64,000 nucleotides of DNA from assembly GCF_947500065.1 (NCBI RefSeq), contig NZ_CANMQT010000001.1:1206895-1270894 (forward strand), read 5' to 3'. Made by a program: the position numbers and the translations under genes. The notes beneath the pieces were generated by a model, which searched no databases, had not been told where the DNA came from, and saw only the letters and a program-made list of their open reading frames with translations. The first letter of the stretch is position 1, and every line of letters begins with the position of its first letter. Positions 18,194 through 26,963 of the stretch are shown here, in pieces. This DNA comes from an uncultured Aquimarina sp. GTDB taxonomy: Bacteria; Bacteroidota; Bacteroidia; Flavobacteriales; Flavobacteriaceae.

Positions 18194-19466
18194 TGTTCTC
18201 GGATATATTAAAAACTAATTTTTCATATTTAATGATCTTCCTCTTTACTATCAAGTAATTTAAGAAACTTAAAAATAACGATGTTAAAGAAAAAACTAAA
18301 ACTACCATATTAAAACTACCTTCTAACATAATACTGAGAAACAATGAGGTCGTAGTAATTAAAAAACACAAAATAGTATAGTAAAAAGCATATTTTTGAA
18401 ATGGATATATTTTTAATGATACCGATGACGGAATTGAAATAAAATACCAAATAAAAACAGGAATTAAGAATCTTGTAAGATTTCCGCTTTCTGTCCAGTT
18501 TTCCCCAAAAACTAAAACTACAATAGGTGGTAAAACAAAAAATATTATACCAGATAAAATAATTGCTGAAAGCAGTAATATGTAGAAAACTTTGTTATAT
18601 ATCGATAAAATAGGTTGATTATTCTTTTTTCTTTGTGCTAATTTCGATAATAATACTGGTCGTATGGAAGAAGATATTAATCCTGCCGGTTGTACAATCA
18701 GACTAAAAGCTATTGAGTATATAGCAACATCTGTTAAAGAAAAATATTCATTAAAAATTATTACCGGCAGTCCAGCAGATAATGCCAAAATTAAATTAGA
18801 CCAACAGAAATATTTAGGATACTCTTTATATGTTATTAAATTTTTATATAAAGCTACCTTATTTTGCCATTTAAACAATCCAGATTGGATGTTTCCATCT
18901 TTATAAATCAAATAAAATATCGTGCCTACAGATGCAATAATAAACCCTAATATTAACCCTTTTTGACTACTTAAATAGTATAAACCAACCTGAAATAAAA
19001 GAAGCACAAAATTCCTTAATACTTTAGATGTGCTCAATCGTGAGTATAAATTATATCTAATTTTAAAATAACCCAGAGAGTTCACTACCACCTGAAAAAA
19101 AGTCCCAATAGCAATAAAAACAGCTATTGATTTATACTCCTTAAAAAAATCAAACGGGATATATAAAATAAGTGCTATTAGAAATGAAAATGAAAATGAA
19201 AATAAAAGAGCAATTTTCAATACTGCATTTGCATCTTCATCCTTTTTCGGCAACACAATCGTCGTGTCATATGCCAAGGTAACAAATGAAGTCGTAATGC
19301 TAATAGTAGAAACAAAAAGAGCGTACACACCTATAATTTCCTTGTCATATAAACGAGTTATGATTGGCATTCCTATAAGCATTAATAACTGTGCTAAAAA
19401 AGTTCCCGTTGAAACTTTCAGTACATTTTTTACAAATAAACTTTTTAGGACGGTCGCTTTAACCAT
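18186..19466 (-). CDS. Polysaccharide flippase (Wzx-like), second copy
   Basis: A 426-residue polytopic membrane protein with about 12 hydrophobic segments and the Wzx-type opening VSTGTFLAQLLMLIGMPIITR (about 18-38) plus LYDKEIIGVYALF. It belongs to the same superfamily as the protein at 3449-4795 but is clearly diverged. It would flip lipid-linked repeat units. The gene is preceded by a 170-base gap after rmlD, and it is coupled to the acetyltransferase. The presence of two flippases suggests two separately assembled glycans or an inactive extra copy, but no frame damage is visible. Confidence 0.84.
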   Translation of the reverse strand: MVKATVLKSLFVKNVLKVSTGTFLAQLLMLIGMPIITRLYDKEIIGVYALFVSTISITTSFVTLAYDTTIVLPKKDEDANAVLKIALLFSFSFSFLIALILYIPFDFFKEYKSIAVFIAIGTFFQVVVNSLGYFKIRYNLYSRLSTSKVLRNFVLLLFQVGLYYLSSQKGLILGFIIASVGTIFYLIYKDGNIQSGLFKWQNKVALYKNLITYKEYPKYFCWSNLILALSAGLPVIIFNEYFSLTDVAIYSIAFSLIVQPAGLISSSIRPVLLSKLAQRKKNNQPILSIYNKVFYILLLSAIILSGIIFFVLPPIVVLVFGENWTESGNLTRFLIPVFIWYFISIPSSVSLKIYPFQKYAFYYTILCFLITTTSLFLSIMLEGSFNMVVLVFSLTSLFLSFLNYLIVKRKIIKYEKLVFNISENND

Positions 19467-19638
19467 TTCGTTTTTATCTACACTTTTTAAAATCAGAAGA
19501 CGAATAATAACTCATCATAAATTACAAATGTGATTATTAAAAAATCTTTCTGTTACATTATTATTCTGAAAGTAAACTAAAATTAACAATGCCGAAAACA
19601 TAGATTACAATCAAAAAAACATTAATAAGTTTTCTTTA

Positions 19639-20505
19639 TTATTTAATTTTTGTGCTAAGGTTTTTTAGTGATTCTTTCCAATTCAAAATATATAAATTAA
19701 ATGTATTATTACATTTTATTTTATTCAATACACTGTATTTTGGTCTTTCCGCAAAAGTATGGTAATTATCTGTTTTTTCTAGTCTAATAGTATCATCTTT
19801 ACCTATGTTATTAATTATTTCCTTTGCAAAATCATACCAAGTAGCTTCTCCTTGATTACTAAAATGATAAACCCCATAATCCTTGTTTTGAATACTAATT
19901 AAATATAAAATAAACTTAGCTAAATCATTAGCATTTGTAGGGGTTCCTTTTTCCGAAGTTGTTATTTTTAAAGTATTCTCTTTTTTAGATAAACTAAGAA
20001 TTGTTTTATAAAAATTATGTCCATATTCAGAATATAGCCACGAAGTTCTAATAATAAAATATGTCTTTAAAATTTCTTCAATATATTTCTCTCCTTGCAA
20101 TTTAGATTTTCCATATTCATTAATTGGATTGGGAGTATCTTCTTCGCTATATGGAGTTTGTTTTTTGCCATCGAAAACATAATCAGTAGAAATATGAATC
20201 AGAGTTTTGTTTGTTTCTTTACAAATTTCAGCCAAATTCTTAACACCTTCTGCATTTACCAAAAAAGCTTTGTTAGGTTCTTTTTCTGCTTGTTCAACAT
20301 TAGTATATGCAGCACAATTAATCACATAATCAAAAGAATTATTTCTAAAAAAAAGAACTATATTTTCTTTATTAGTAATATTTAACTCCTTAGAATTAGT
20401 AAAGCACAAATCTAAATCTGGATAATTACTTTTTAATAATTTAATAGATTTTCCTAATTGGCCATCTCCACCTGTAACAAGGATATTTATTTTATTTTTT
20501 GGCAT
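19639..20505 (-). CDS. rmlD: dTDP-4-dehydrorhamnose reductase RmlD
   Basis: A 288-residue NADPH-dependent reductase for the last step of dTDP-L-rhamnose synthesis. Motifs: GGDGQLG (12-18), AAYTNVEQAE (about 65-74), HISTDYVFDG (about 103-112), the catalytic YGKSK (131-135), IIRTSWLYS and a C-terminal substrate-region YHFSNQG. The rml genes here run B, A, C, then a Wzz-like gene, then D. The length is normal for RmlD. It differs from the other RmlD-like reductase of the locus (7436-8299), which has ST-DCVFSG and is tied to the UDP-sugar pathway. The protein has no membrane segment and is expected in the cytoplasm. Confidence 0.93.
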   Translation of the reverse strand: MPKNKINILVTGGDGQLGKSIKLLKSNYPDLDLCFTNSKELNITNKENIVLFFRNNSFDYVINCAAYTNVEQAEKEPNKAFLVNAEGVKNLAEICKETNKTLIHISTDYVFDGKKQTPYSEEDTPNPINEYGKSKLQGEKYIEEILKTYFIIRTSWLYSEYGHNFYKTILSLSKKENTLKITTSEKGTPTNANDLAKFILYLISIQNKDYGVYHFSNQGEATWYDFAKEIINNIGKDDTIRLEKTDNYHTFAERPKYSVLNKIKCNNTFNLYILNWKESLKNLSTKIK

Positions 20506-20576
20506 AAAGGATCTTTAAAAACTAAATTCAAAGGGCTCTTCTAAGTTAAGTCTTATAAGAGTTTTTAATCAATTCT

Positions 20577-21614
20577 CTATTTGTTGTACTCTTTTAAGTA
20601 CTTATTTATAGATAATAAAATAAGTGCGATAAATGTTAGTACAATAAACGCTATTGGAAGTAGCACTTTCTTTTGAGTAACTAAATCATTAATCAAAGCT
20701 CCTTTTTCAGGGAAATCAGAAATCACGTTAATTGTACTTTTTGTGTTGGCCTTCAAATTATTGAGTCTTACTTTTTCTTCTTTCAATAATTTTGACTGAA
20801 CAAGTAAATCAATTTCTGAGGCCGATGAAGAACTTTCCTTAGCAAGATTTATACTGGTAGAACTAACAGATTTATTTGCTTCCAAAATCTTTATCTTTTT
20901 ATAAAAATCTTGGAGGGAATCTATTTCTATTAACTGCTTCTCAATTAATGAATCTCTTAATGCAATATTAACATCATTTACGTTTTTTTGAAGTAGAAAA
21001 TATTCGTTATTTTCTATAGATCTTACAATTGTCTTTTGGCATTTTTTAGCCGCTATAGGATTCGTAGCTTCAATCTGAATTCTATGAAATTTAGCATTGA
21101 TATCATTAAAATTATTCAAGTAATCCTCGTAATCCACAAGTTTTCTAGAAACCGTATCTAACTCCTGAATAAACTCACTAAACTGTCTTATTTTCTGAGT
21201 TTTATCTGAGAATGATTCTATTTTAATTTTCTTTATCGTTAGAGCGAAACTATCAGGAATCGATAAGGCCTGGGCTAACGCCTTACTTTCTCTCTTAATC
21301 GCTAGCTCGTTATAAAATTCAATATTATTATATAATTGTTGAACACTATTAAAATTAGGCTCTACAATCATTGAAGATCCATAAATAGGCTCCGAAATTG
21401 AATCCCAATACCATCCTGTCACTAATCCAACGCACCCAGCAATAGCAAATTTCAAAAAATGTCTTCTTATAAATTGAAGAAAAAGAATAATGGAATGAAA
21501 AATTCCTTTAAAAATATTAACTATAAAAGTGAATAATCTATTAAACCCGTCACCAATTAATTTAAATAATTGACCTAGGTCTATTTCTTCTGAAGTATTT
21601 TCCTTACTACTCAT
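20577..21614 (-). CDS. Wzz-like chain-length determinant protein
   Basis: A 345-residue protein with two membrane segments that frame a long periplasmic part, as in Wzz polysaccharide co-polymerases. TM1 lies around residues 52-72, after a 50-residue N-terminal amphipathic region, and TM2 (PIAFIVLTFIALILLS) around 316-332, leaving a short basic tail. The periplasmic part is helical with charged stretches (KKIKILEANKSVSS). Wzz proteins set the modal length of O-antigen or capsule chains. The N-terminal extension, shared in plan with the protein at 24269-25246, is longer than in enterobacterial Wzz. No tyrosine kinase domain is fused. The gene lies between rmlC and rmlD. Confidence 0.75.
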   Translation of the reverse strand: MSSKENTSEEIDLGQLFKLIGDGFNRLFTFIVNIFKGIFHSIILFLQFIRRHFLKFAIAGCVGLVTGWYWDSISEPIYGSSMIVEPNFNSVQQLYNNIEFYNELAIKRESKALAQALSIPDSFALTIKKIKIESFSDKTQKIRQFSEFIQELDTVSRKLVDYEDYLNNFNDINAKFHRIQIEATNPIAAKKCQKTIVRSIENNEYFLLQKNVNDVNIALRDSLIEKQLIEIDSLQDFYKKIKILEANKSVSSTSINLAKESSSSASEIDLLVQSKLLKEEKVRLNNLKANTKSTINVISDFPEKGALINDLVTQKKVLLPIAFIVLTFIALILLSINKYLKEYNK

Positions 21615-21691
21615 ATTTCACTAATGTTGAAAGTGTAATTTTACCTTAATTTTCGGCAAAGTTAATTTCTTTTTAAGAATATATGGAAAAA

Positions 21692-22234
21692 TTACGCTAA
21701 ATCTTTATAAAAGCGCAGTTCAGAGTCTTTCTCCGATACCTTGATTTCTGATGTTTTGATTTTCCAATCAATGCTTAACTCTGGGTCGTTATATATTATT
21801 CCAGATTCTGCTTCTTTATTATAATAATTATCACATTTATAATTAAAAATAGCTTCGTCACTCAATACAACAAAACCATGTGCAAAACCTCGAGGAACAA
21901 ATAATTGGTAATTATTTTGATCATTTAATTCTATAGCAAAATGTTTTCCTAAAGTAGGAGAATCTTGTCTCAAATCAACTGCTACATCCAATACACTCCC
22001 TTTCGTTACTCTAACTAATTTTGCTTGTGCATACTCCCCTTTTTGAAAATGTAATCCTCTTAATATTCCTTTTGAAGAAATTGATTGGTTATCCTGAACA
22101 AAATCTGTCTGTAATCCCGTTATTTCTTTAAATGTATTAGCATTAAAGCTCTCAAAGAAAGAACCTCTTTCATCTTTGAATATTCTTGGTTTCAATACGA
22201 AACAACCTTCTATAAACGTTTTTTCTATTTGCAT
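21692..22234 (-). CDS. rmlC: dTDP-4-dehydrorhamnose 3,5-epimerase RmlC
   Basis: A 180-residue cupin-fold enzyme of normal length that epimerises C3 and C5 of dTDP-4-keto-6-deoxyglucose, the third step of dTDP-L-rhamnose synthesis. Motifs: FKDERGSFFESFN (19-31), QDNQSISSKGILRGLHFQ with the catalytic His at about 62, LVRVTKGSVLDVAVDLR, and FVPRGFAHGFVVLSD. Asp in the VDLRQDSPT segment completes the catalytic set. It lies 72 bases after rmlA; the gap holds a short inverted repeat element. Expected in the cytoplasm. Confidence 0.95.
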   Translation of the reverse strand: MQIEKTFIEGCFVLKPRIFKDERGSFFESFNANTFKEITGLQTDFVQDNQSISSKGILRGLHFQKGEYAQAKLVRVTKGSVLDVAVDLRQDSPTLGKHFAIELNDQNNYQLFVPRGFAHGFVVLSDEAIFNYKCDNYYNKEAESGIIYNDPELSIDWKIKTSEIKVSEKDSELRFYKDLA

Positions 22235-22268
22235 TGTGTATTTTGTTATACCTTATCTCTATGAAAGG

Positions 22269-22296
22269 TGGATTCCAGCCTACGCAGGAATGACAA
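22269..22296. repeat. Short intergenic inverted repeat between rmlA and rmlC
   Basis: TGGATTCCAGCCTACGCAGGAATGACA is an imperfect palindrome (GATTCC ... GGAATG around a central GCCTACGC). It resembles the widespread intergenic element with consensus near GTCATTCCTGCG-AAGGC-AGGAATCC found in many bacterial genomes, including flavobacteria. It sits in the 72-base rmlA-rmlC gap inside the operon, so it could form a stem in the mRNA. Only one copy is seen in this window. Confidence 0.6.
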
Positions 22297-22306
22297 AAAA
22301 TGAATA

Positions 22307-23164
22307 TTAATCTAATTGCAATAAATATTTTCCATATCCACTTTTAATCAATGGTTTTGCCAATCCTTCTAGTTGATTTTTGGTAATAAAACCCTTTTTG
22401 TAAGCTATTTCCTCGATTGCACCTATTTTCAATCCTTGACGCTCTTCAATCACCTGTACAAATTGTGAAGCTTGCATTAATGAATTAAACGTTCCTGTAT
22501 CCAACCAAGCAGTACCTTTATCCAAAATACTTACTTTTAATTTTCCTTGTTTTAGATATTCATTGTTTACATCAGTAATTTCCAATTCACCTCTATCACT
22601 TGGTTTAATATTTTTCGCAATCCGAACAACTTCATTGTTATAAAAATAAATCCCTGGAACTGCATAATTAGATTTTGGAAGTTTTGGTTTTTCCTCAATT
22701 GATATTGCTTTTCCAGTACTATCAAAATCTACAACACCATATCTTTCTGGATCTTGTACATGGTATGCATAGATAATTCCTCCTTCTGGATCGTTATTAC
22801 TCTCCAGGAGTTGCTCTAAACCAGATCCATAAAAAATATTGTCCCCCAAAATCAAGGCCACCTTATCGTTGCCGATAAATTTTTCTCCTATAACAAATGC
22901 TTCTGCCAATCCATTTGGCTCTTTCTGAACAGCATACTCAAAAACACATCCATATTTCTTACCATCTCCTAATAACTTTTCAAATAATGGCAAATCTAAT
23001 GGAGTAGAAATAATAAGGATTTCACGAATTCCTGCAGACATTAGCGTAGAAAGCGGATAATAGATCATAGGTTTATCATACACCGGCATAAGTTGTTTAC
23101 TTATTGCTAATGTTAGTGGGTGCAAACGTGTTCCTGATCCTCCTGCTAATATGATTCCTTTCAT
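22307..23164 (-). CDS. rmlA: Glucose-1-phosphate thymidylyltransferase RmlA
   Basis: A 285-residue nucleotidyltransferase, normal length. It shows the signature [11 protein letters not shown] (8-18), [17 protein letters not shown] (23-39), the dinucleotide-binding LGDNIFYG (about 107-114), SIEEKP and [10 protein letters not shown] near the C-terminal third. It forms dTDP-glucose from dTTP and glucose-1-phosphate, the entry step to dTDP-L-rhamnose and other dTDP-sugars. Within the operon it follows rmlB by 80 bases and precedes rmlC. Cytoplasmic. Confidence 0.96.
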   Translation of the reverse strand: MKGIILAGGSGTRLHPLTLAISKQLMPVYDKPMIYYPLSTLMSAGIREILIISTPLDLPLFEKLLGDGKKYGCVFEYAVQKEPNGLAEAFVIGEKFIGNDKVALILGDNIFYGSGLEQLLESNNDPEGGIIYAYHVQDPERYGVVDFDSTGKAISIEEKPKLPKSNYAVPGIYFYNNEVVRIAKNIKPSDRGELEITDVNNEYLKQGKLKVSILDKGTAWLDTGTFNSLMQASQFVQVIEERQGLKIGAIEEIAYKKGFITKNQLEGLAKPLIKSGYGKYLLQLD

Positions 23165-23244
23165 CCTAGATATTTTAGTCTATTTGTCTTCGGCAAGCTC
23201 AAGTTTATACGCTAGTAGACGATTTGACATATATTTTTGAAATA

Positions 23245-24255
23245 TTACTGAAATTTTTCTAAATACCAGCTTATTGTTTTTTCAATTCCCGATTCAAAAT
23301 TTTCTTCGGCTTTCCAACCTAATTCATTTTCAATTTTGGAAGCGTCAATCGCATATCTAAAATCATGGCCTGGTCTATCTGAAACAAATGTAATTAAATC
23401 GAGATATGATTTTTGATCTTTTAAAGGTCTGATCCTATCCAGAATTTTACATATTGTTTTGGCAATATATATATTCTCCCTTTCGTTCTTACCTCCTATA
23501 TTATAGGTTTCACCTAATTTTCCGTTTTTTAAAACTAAATAAATTCCTTTACAATGATCCAAAACATATAACCAATCCCTTATGTTTTTACCATCTCCAT
23601 AGATTGGAATATTTTCTTCAGAAACTGCTTTTCTTATAATAGTAGGTATTAGCTTTTCATTATGTTGTCTGGGACCATAGTTATTTGAGCAATTAGTAGT
23701 TACAACAGGAAAACCGTATGTATGAAAATAACTTCTGACTAACATGTCTGAAGATGCTTTGGATGCACTGTATGGACTATTAGGGGCATAGGAAGTTTGT
23801 TCCGTAAATAAACCTGTCTCTCCCAAAGTCCCATATACCTCATCAGTTGACACATGCAGAAATCGAGCAGTTTCATATCCTTTTTTAAAAATATTAGGAG
23901 CGCTCATCCAATATTTATAAGCTGTTTGGAGTAGATTAAACGTACCGACTATATTAGTATCGATAAAAGCTCCGGGATTACTAATGGAGTTATCTACATG
24001 AGATTCTGCAGCAAAATGCACTACAGTATCTATTTCATATTTCGAAAAAACATCTTCAAGAGCAGCTAGATCACAAATATCACCTTGAACAAAATAATAA
24101 TTGTCGCTATTGGTTATTTCTATGTTTTTTAGATCAGAGGCATACGTTAGTTTATCGAAATTAACAATCACTTGACTATCCAATGCTGATATATAGTTAA
24201 CGTAATTCGATCCTATAAATCCTGCTCCTCCCGTTATTAAAACTTTTCTTGACAC
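23245..24255 (-). CDS. rmlB: dTDP-glucose 4,6-dehydratase RmlB
   Basis: A 336-residue extended short-chain dehydrogenase. It has TGGAGFIGSNYV (8-19), HFAAESHVDNSI (about 82-93), STDEVYG (about 131) and YSASKASSDMLVRSY with the catalytic Tyr-Lys, followed by NCSNNYGPRQ and WLYVLDHC. It converts dTDP-glucose to the 4-keto-6-deoxy intermediate in the cytoplasm, using tightly bound NAD. The gene is 13 bases after the Wzz-like gene at 24269-25246, so the rhamnose genes are probably co-transcribed with it. Confidence 0.96.
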   Translation of the reverse strand: MSRKVLITGGAGFIGSNYVNYISALDSQVIVNFDKLTYASDLKNIEITNSDNYYFVQGDICDLAALEDVFSKYEIDTVVHFAAESHVDNSISNPGAFIDTNIVGTFNLLQTAYKYWMSAPNIFKKGYETARFLHVSTDEVYGTLGETGLFTEQTSYAPNSPYSASKASSDMLVRSYFHTYGFPVVTTNCSNNYGPRQHNEKLIPTIIRKAVSEENIPIYGDGKNIRDWLYVLDHCKGIYLVLKNGKLGETYNIGGKNERENIYIAKTICKILDRIRPLKDQKSYLDLITFVSDRPGHDFRYAIDASKIENELGWKAEENFESGIEKTISWYLEKFQ

Positions 24256-24268
24256 TAAATCGTTGTTT

Positions 24269-25246
24269 TTAACTATTAATATATTCGATTAGCTTACTCG
24301 GTAATTGCTTCAATATAAATAATAATGAAACTAAAAACACTAATAAAATAGGAACCCTAACCAACATTCTTTGTAATAATCCAGCCTGATAAAAAATTAC
24401 ATCTCCCTTTTCTACAATACTAAAAAGCTCATTGTCTAATGTTAATATTTCCTCTTGTCTCCTAATTATATTTAGTAAGCTTTGTTTTCTTGCTAATAAT
24501 GATGCTATTGTAGGTATTTCTTCTTCCTTACCAACAACAATAAATTTATCCTCTTTTTCAAGAGGGTTATTAAGAAGTCTTTCTAAATACTTCTCTATAT
24601 ACGCTACTGTACTTTTATTATAATCTAACTCTTCTTTAGTTTTTTTCAGTCTCCAACTCAGCGCTTTATCATAATAGTCATTAGAACGGATATAGCTTAG
24701 TATATTCTCTGAAATCTTAGTGTTCTCAGCGTTTTTCATTTTAAAATTAAATATCAATCTATGATATTTATAAAAATTCTTATATCGCTCATCTTCAAGA
24801 GTCTGGGCATCATATTGCTCAATAATATGATGGAAATATTCTTTATCCCCATATTCCAAATGTAATTTTTTTAAAACATCTGTGGCTCTTATAATAGGTT
24901 CTATTTTGGCATTTTTAAAATAGGCAATACTGGCAGAGTCTATATTCGCTTTTTGTAAAAAAATTGAATCTCTTAATTTTATATTTAGATTATCAACAAG
25001 ATCATATATATACTCTTGTGAATCATACTTAGGTTCTATAATAATTTCTTGAGTATATCTTTTACCATAATTCCCTTTAGATTCTAAGAAATAGCCTCCT
25101 ACTGCACCAATTATTAACAACCCTACAAAAAGTATCCATTTCTTTTTATAGAATAAAAAAATAGAAACAAATATCTTTAAAACTGATTTGAAGGCTTTTA
25201 CTATATTTCTAACTATATAACTTAGATTTACTTCTTCAGTACTCAT
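24269..25246 (-). CDS. Wzz-like chain-length determinant protein, second copy
   Basis: A 325-residue protein with TM1 around residues 36-52, TM2 around 295-312 and a long helical periplasmic part, as in Wzz-type co-polymerases. The N-terminus (STEEVNLSYIVRNIVKAFKSVLK) is similar in plan to that of the protein at 20577-21614 (SSKENTSEEIDLGQLFKL), and both carry a xxYxxE-type motif after TM1, in the position where Wzz proteins have their first periplasmic beta strand. The ATG directly follows the stop of the DUF6909-like gene (TAAATG). Role: chain length control or partner of a polymerase. Two Wzz-like genes bracket rmlBAC. Confidence 0.72.
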   Translation of the reverse strand: MSTEEVNLSYIVRNIVKAFKSVLKIFVSIFLFYKKKWILFVGLLIIGAVGGYFLESKGNYGKRYTQEIIIEPKYDSQEYIYDLVDNLNIKLRDSIFLQKANIDSASIAYFKNAKIEPIIRATDVLKKLHLEYGDKEYFHHIIEQYDAQTLEDERYKNFYKYHRLIFNFKMKNAENTKISENILSYIRSNDYYDKALSWRLKKTKEELDYNKSTVAYIEKYLERLLNNPLEKEDKFIVVGKEEEIPTIASLLARKQSLLNIIRRQEEILTLDNELFSIVEKGDVIFYQAGLLQRMLVRVPILLVFLVSLLFILKQLPSKLIEYINS

Positions 25247-26950
25247 TTAATACTCTTTAAAAATTTGTTCTAAGATTTTCTCTGTAATCAAATATGTTGG
25301 TTTTACTCCTGTTGTTCCCAATCCTCCGGATGCTAATGTGCTTCCTGTTTCTAATGGGTTATCAGAGGCATAATACGCATAGTTTACTTTTACTTCAGAA
25401 CTTATGCTACCTCGTAACTTTGATGCAGACTGAATGGCTTTTTGATAATGAGCACCTTCCATTTCTAATCCTATTACATTCCAAGTAGAATCGTGAAAAA
25501 ACTTTAATATATCTCTATTTTGTAAAGATGTTCCTAGTACAGTTATCATTGCGCCTTCATATATATCGATTCCGTTCCCTTCTAAATCTTCCTTTTTTAG
25601 TCCATTATCAAAAGGATAGTTATCTGCTGTTCCTTCAAATACATGTGCAGAAGGTATCATAATATCACCTTTACCTCCTTCTAGAATACCTGCTTTTCCC
25701 ATTAAAGAAACGGACTTGACATTAAGGTACTTTCTTTCTTCTGGTTTTACATAAGGTTTTAAAAGCTCATCCATGGTTTCATACGCCTGTTCTCCAAAGG
25801 CATAATCCATAACTATAATAACTGGTTTATCTTCCTTTTTAGTATCAGATATGAATGGAGCATAGGTATCTCCTGTATATTTTTCAGTATCAAATATCTG
25901 AACATTTATATTTGTTCCACTTTGATCCTCTAAATAAGTCATTCCCTTTTGCAAAGCTAATTTTTCTACTTTAGCTCTTAGCTTATCGTTTTTACCTTCA
26001 CTCAGAAGTTCATAAATATCAAAAGTAGTTTTATTCTTTAATTCTGTTTTTAAAGCAATTGGTGCATATAATGTATTCATTACACTATGCATATTGGCGC
26101 TTATAACATGTATTGGTCTATCTAATAAATTGAGTTGTTCCAACTTATTTTTGATAGCATTAGCCCATATTTCTCCATGAATATGATGCCCTAAACGTTC
26201 TCTTAGTACTGGACTAAAAGTTACAATTCTCTTATTTCCACTAACGTATTCCTCAATCGCTAACTTGCCTAACCAGTATATTATATGAAGGAACCTCTCT
26301 TTGTTTTCAGGACAAGAAAAACTACTGTAAATAGACGTCACCTCTTGAAAGGTTCTGCCTAATATATTTGCGGTATGTGTAAGCGCAACTTCTCTTTCTG
26401 CTTTGGTAAGTTCTTTTTTAGAAGATACTGCATTTTCTAATTTATCCCAATCTCTTGTAACATTTCCTTCTTCATTAATTACCACACGATTCATAATCTT
26501 ATGGGATTCAATAAATAAAAAGGTTAAGTGGGTAAGAATATCATAAATTTCCGATCTTCCTCGGGTAATTTCGATATTCATTTGCTCTTCATCAATTCGA
26601 TAGCAATTTCTTCTTCTCTTTGGAGGAACAATTGCTTTAAAATGTGAATTTTTATATCCTTCTTCGCTAGTAAGGTTTATGTAACGACATTCTTCAATTC
26701 CTATAGGCAAACGATCAATTACATATAACAAACCATCTAATTCTACTTTTTCCTCAGCTACCGAACCATAAATTTCCGGACGTAGCGCAAGTAGTCCTTC
26801 TCTCAAAGTATCACCAGAAACTCCCATTGGCTTATAAAAACCTCTATTGAATAGGTGTCGCATTGTGATGTACATGCGCTCTATTGCACTTGAGCTTTCC
26901 TGTGCTCTTGTTCTTCCTTGTTGTTTCAAATTAGGCATAAATTTTTCCAA
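25247..26950 (-). CDS. DUF6909-like protein with nucleoside-phosphorylase-like C-terminus
   Basis: A 567-residue soluble protein; I do not know its function. It resembles the Bacteroidota family I know as DUF6909 (name from memory). No signal peptide or membrane segment. The C-terminal third carries GLEMEGAHYQKAIQSASK (about 490-507) and YYASDNPLETGS (about 523-534). These resemble the MEsA/ME-G-A ribose-binding motif and the following I-SDn-L strand of purine nucleoside phosphorylases and AMP nucleosidases. The first 300 residues show no motif I recognise. A start at the fifth codon (26938) is also possible. The gene lies between the GH3 gene (13 bases) and the wzz-like gene (no gap), so it is in the same run. 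Nucleoside or nucleotide turnover is only a hint. Confidence 0.6.
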   Translation of the reverse strand: MEKFMPNLKQQGRTRAQESSSAIERMYITMRHLFNRGFYKPMGVSGDTLREGLLALRPEIYGSVAEEKVELDGLLYVIDRLPIGIEECRYINLTSEEGYKNSHFKAIVPPKRRRNCYRIDEEQMNIEITRGRSEIYDILTHLTFLFIESHKIMNRVVINEEGNVTRDWDKLENAVSSKKELTKAEREVALTHTANILGRTFQEVTSIYSSFSCPENKERFLHIIYWLGKLAIEEYVSGNKRIVTFSPVLRERLGHHIHGEIWANAIKNKLEQLNLLDRPIHVISANMHSVMNTLYAPIALKTELKNKTTFDIYELLSEGKNDKLRAKVEKLALQKGMTYLEDQSGTNINVQIFDTEKYTGDTYAPFISDTKKEDKPVIIVMDYAFGEQAYETMDELLKPYVKPEERKYLNVKSVSLMGKAGILEGGKGDIMIPSAHVFEGTADNYPFDNGLKKEDLEGNGIDIYEGAMITVLGTSLQNRDILKFFHDSTWNVIGLEMEGAHYQKAIQSASKLRGSISSEVKVNYAYYASDNPLETGSTLASGGLGTTGVKPTYLITEKILEQIFKEY

Positions 26951-26963
26951 ACAAATATATAAC

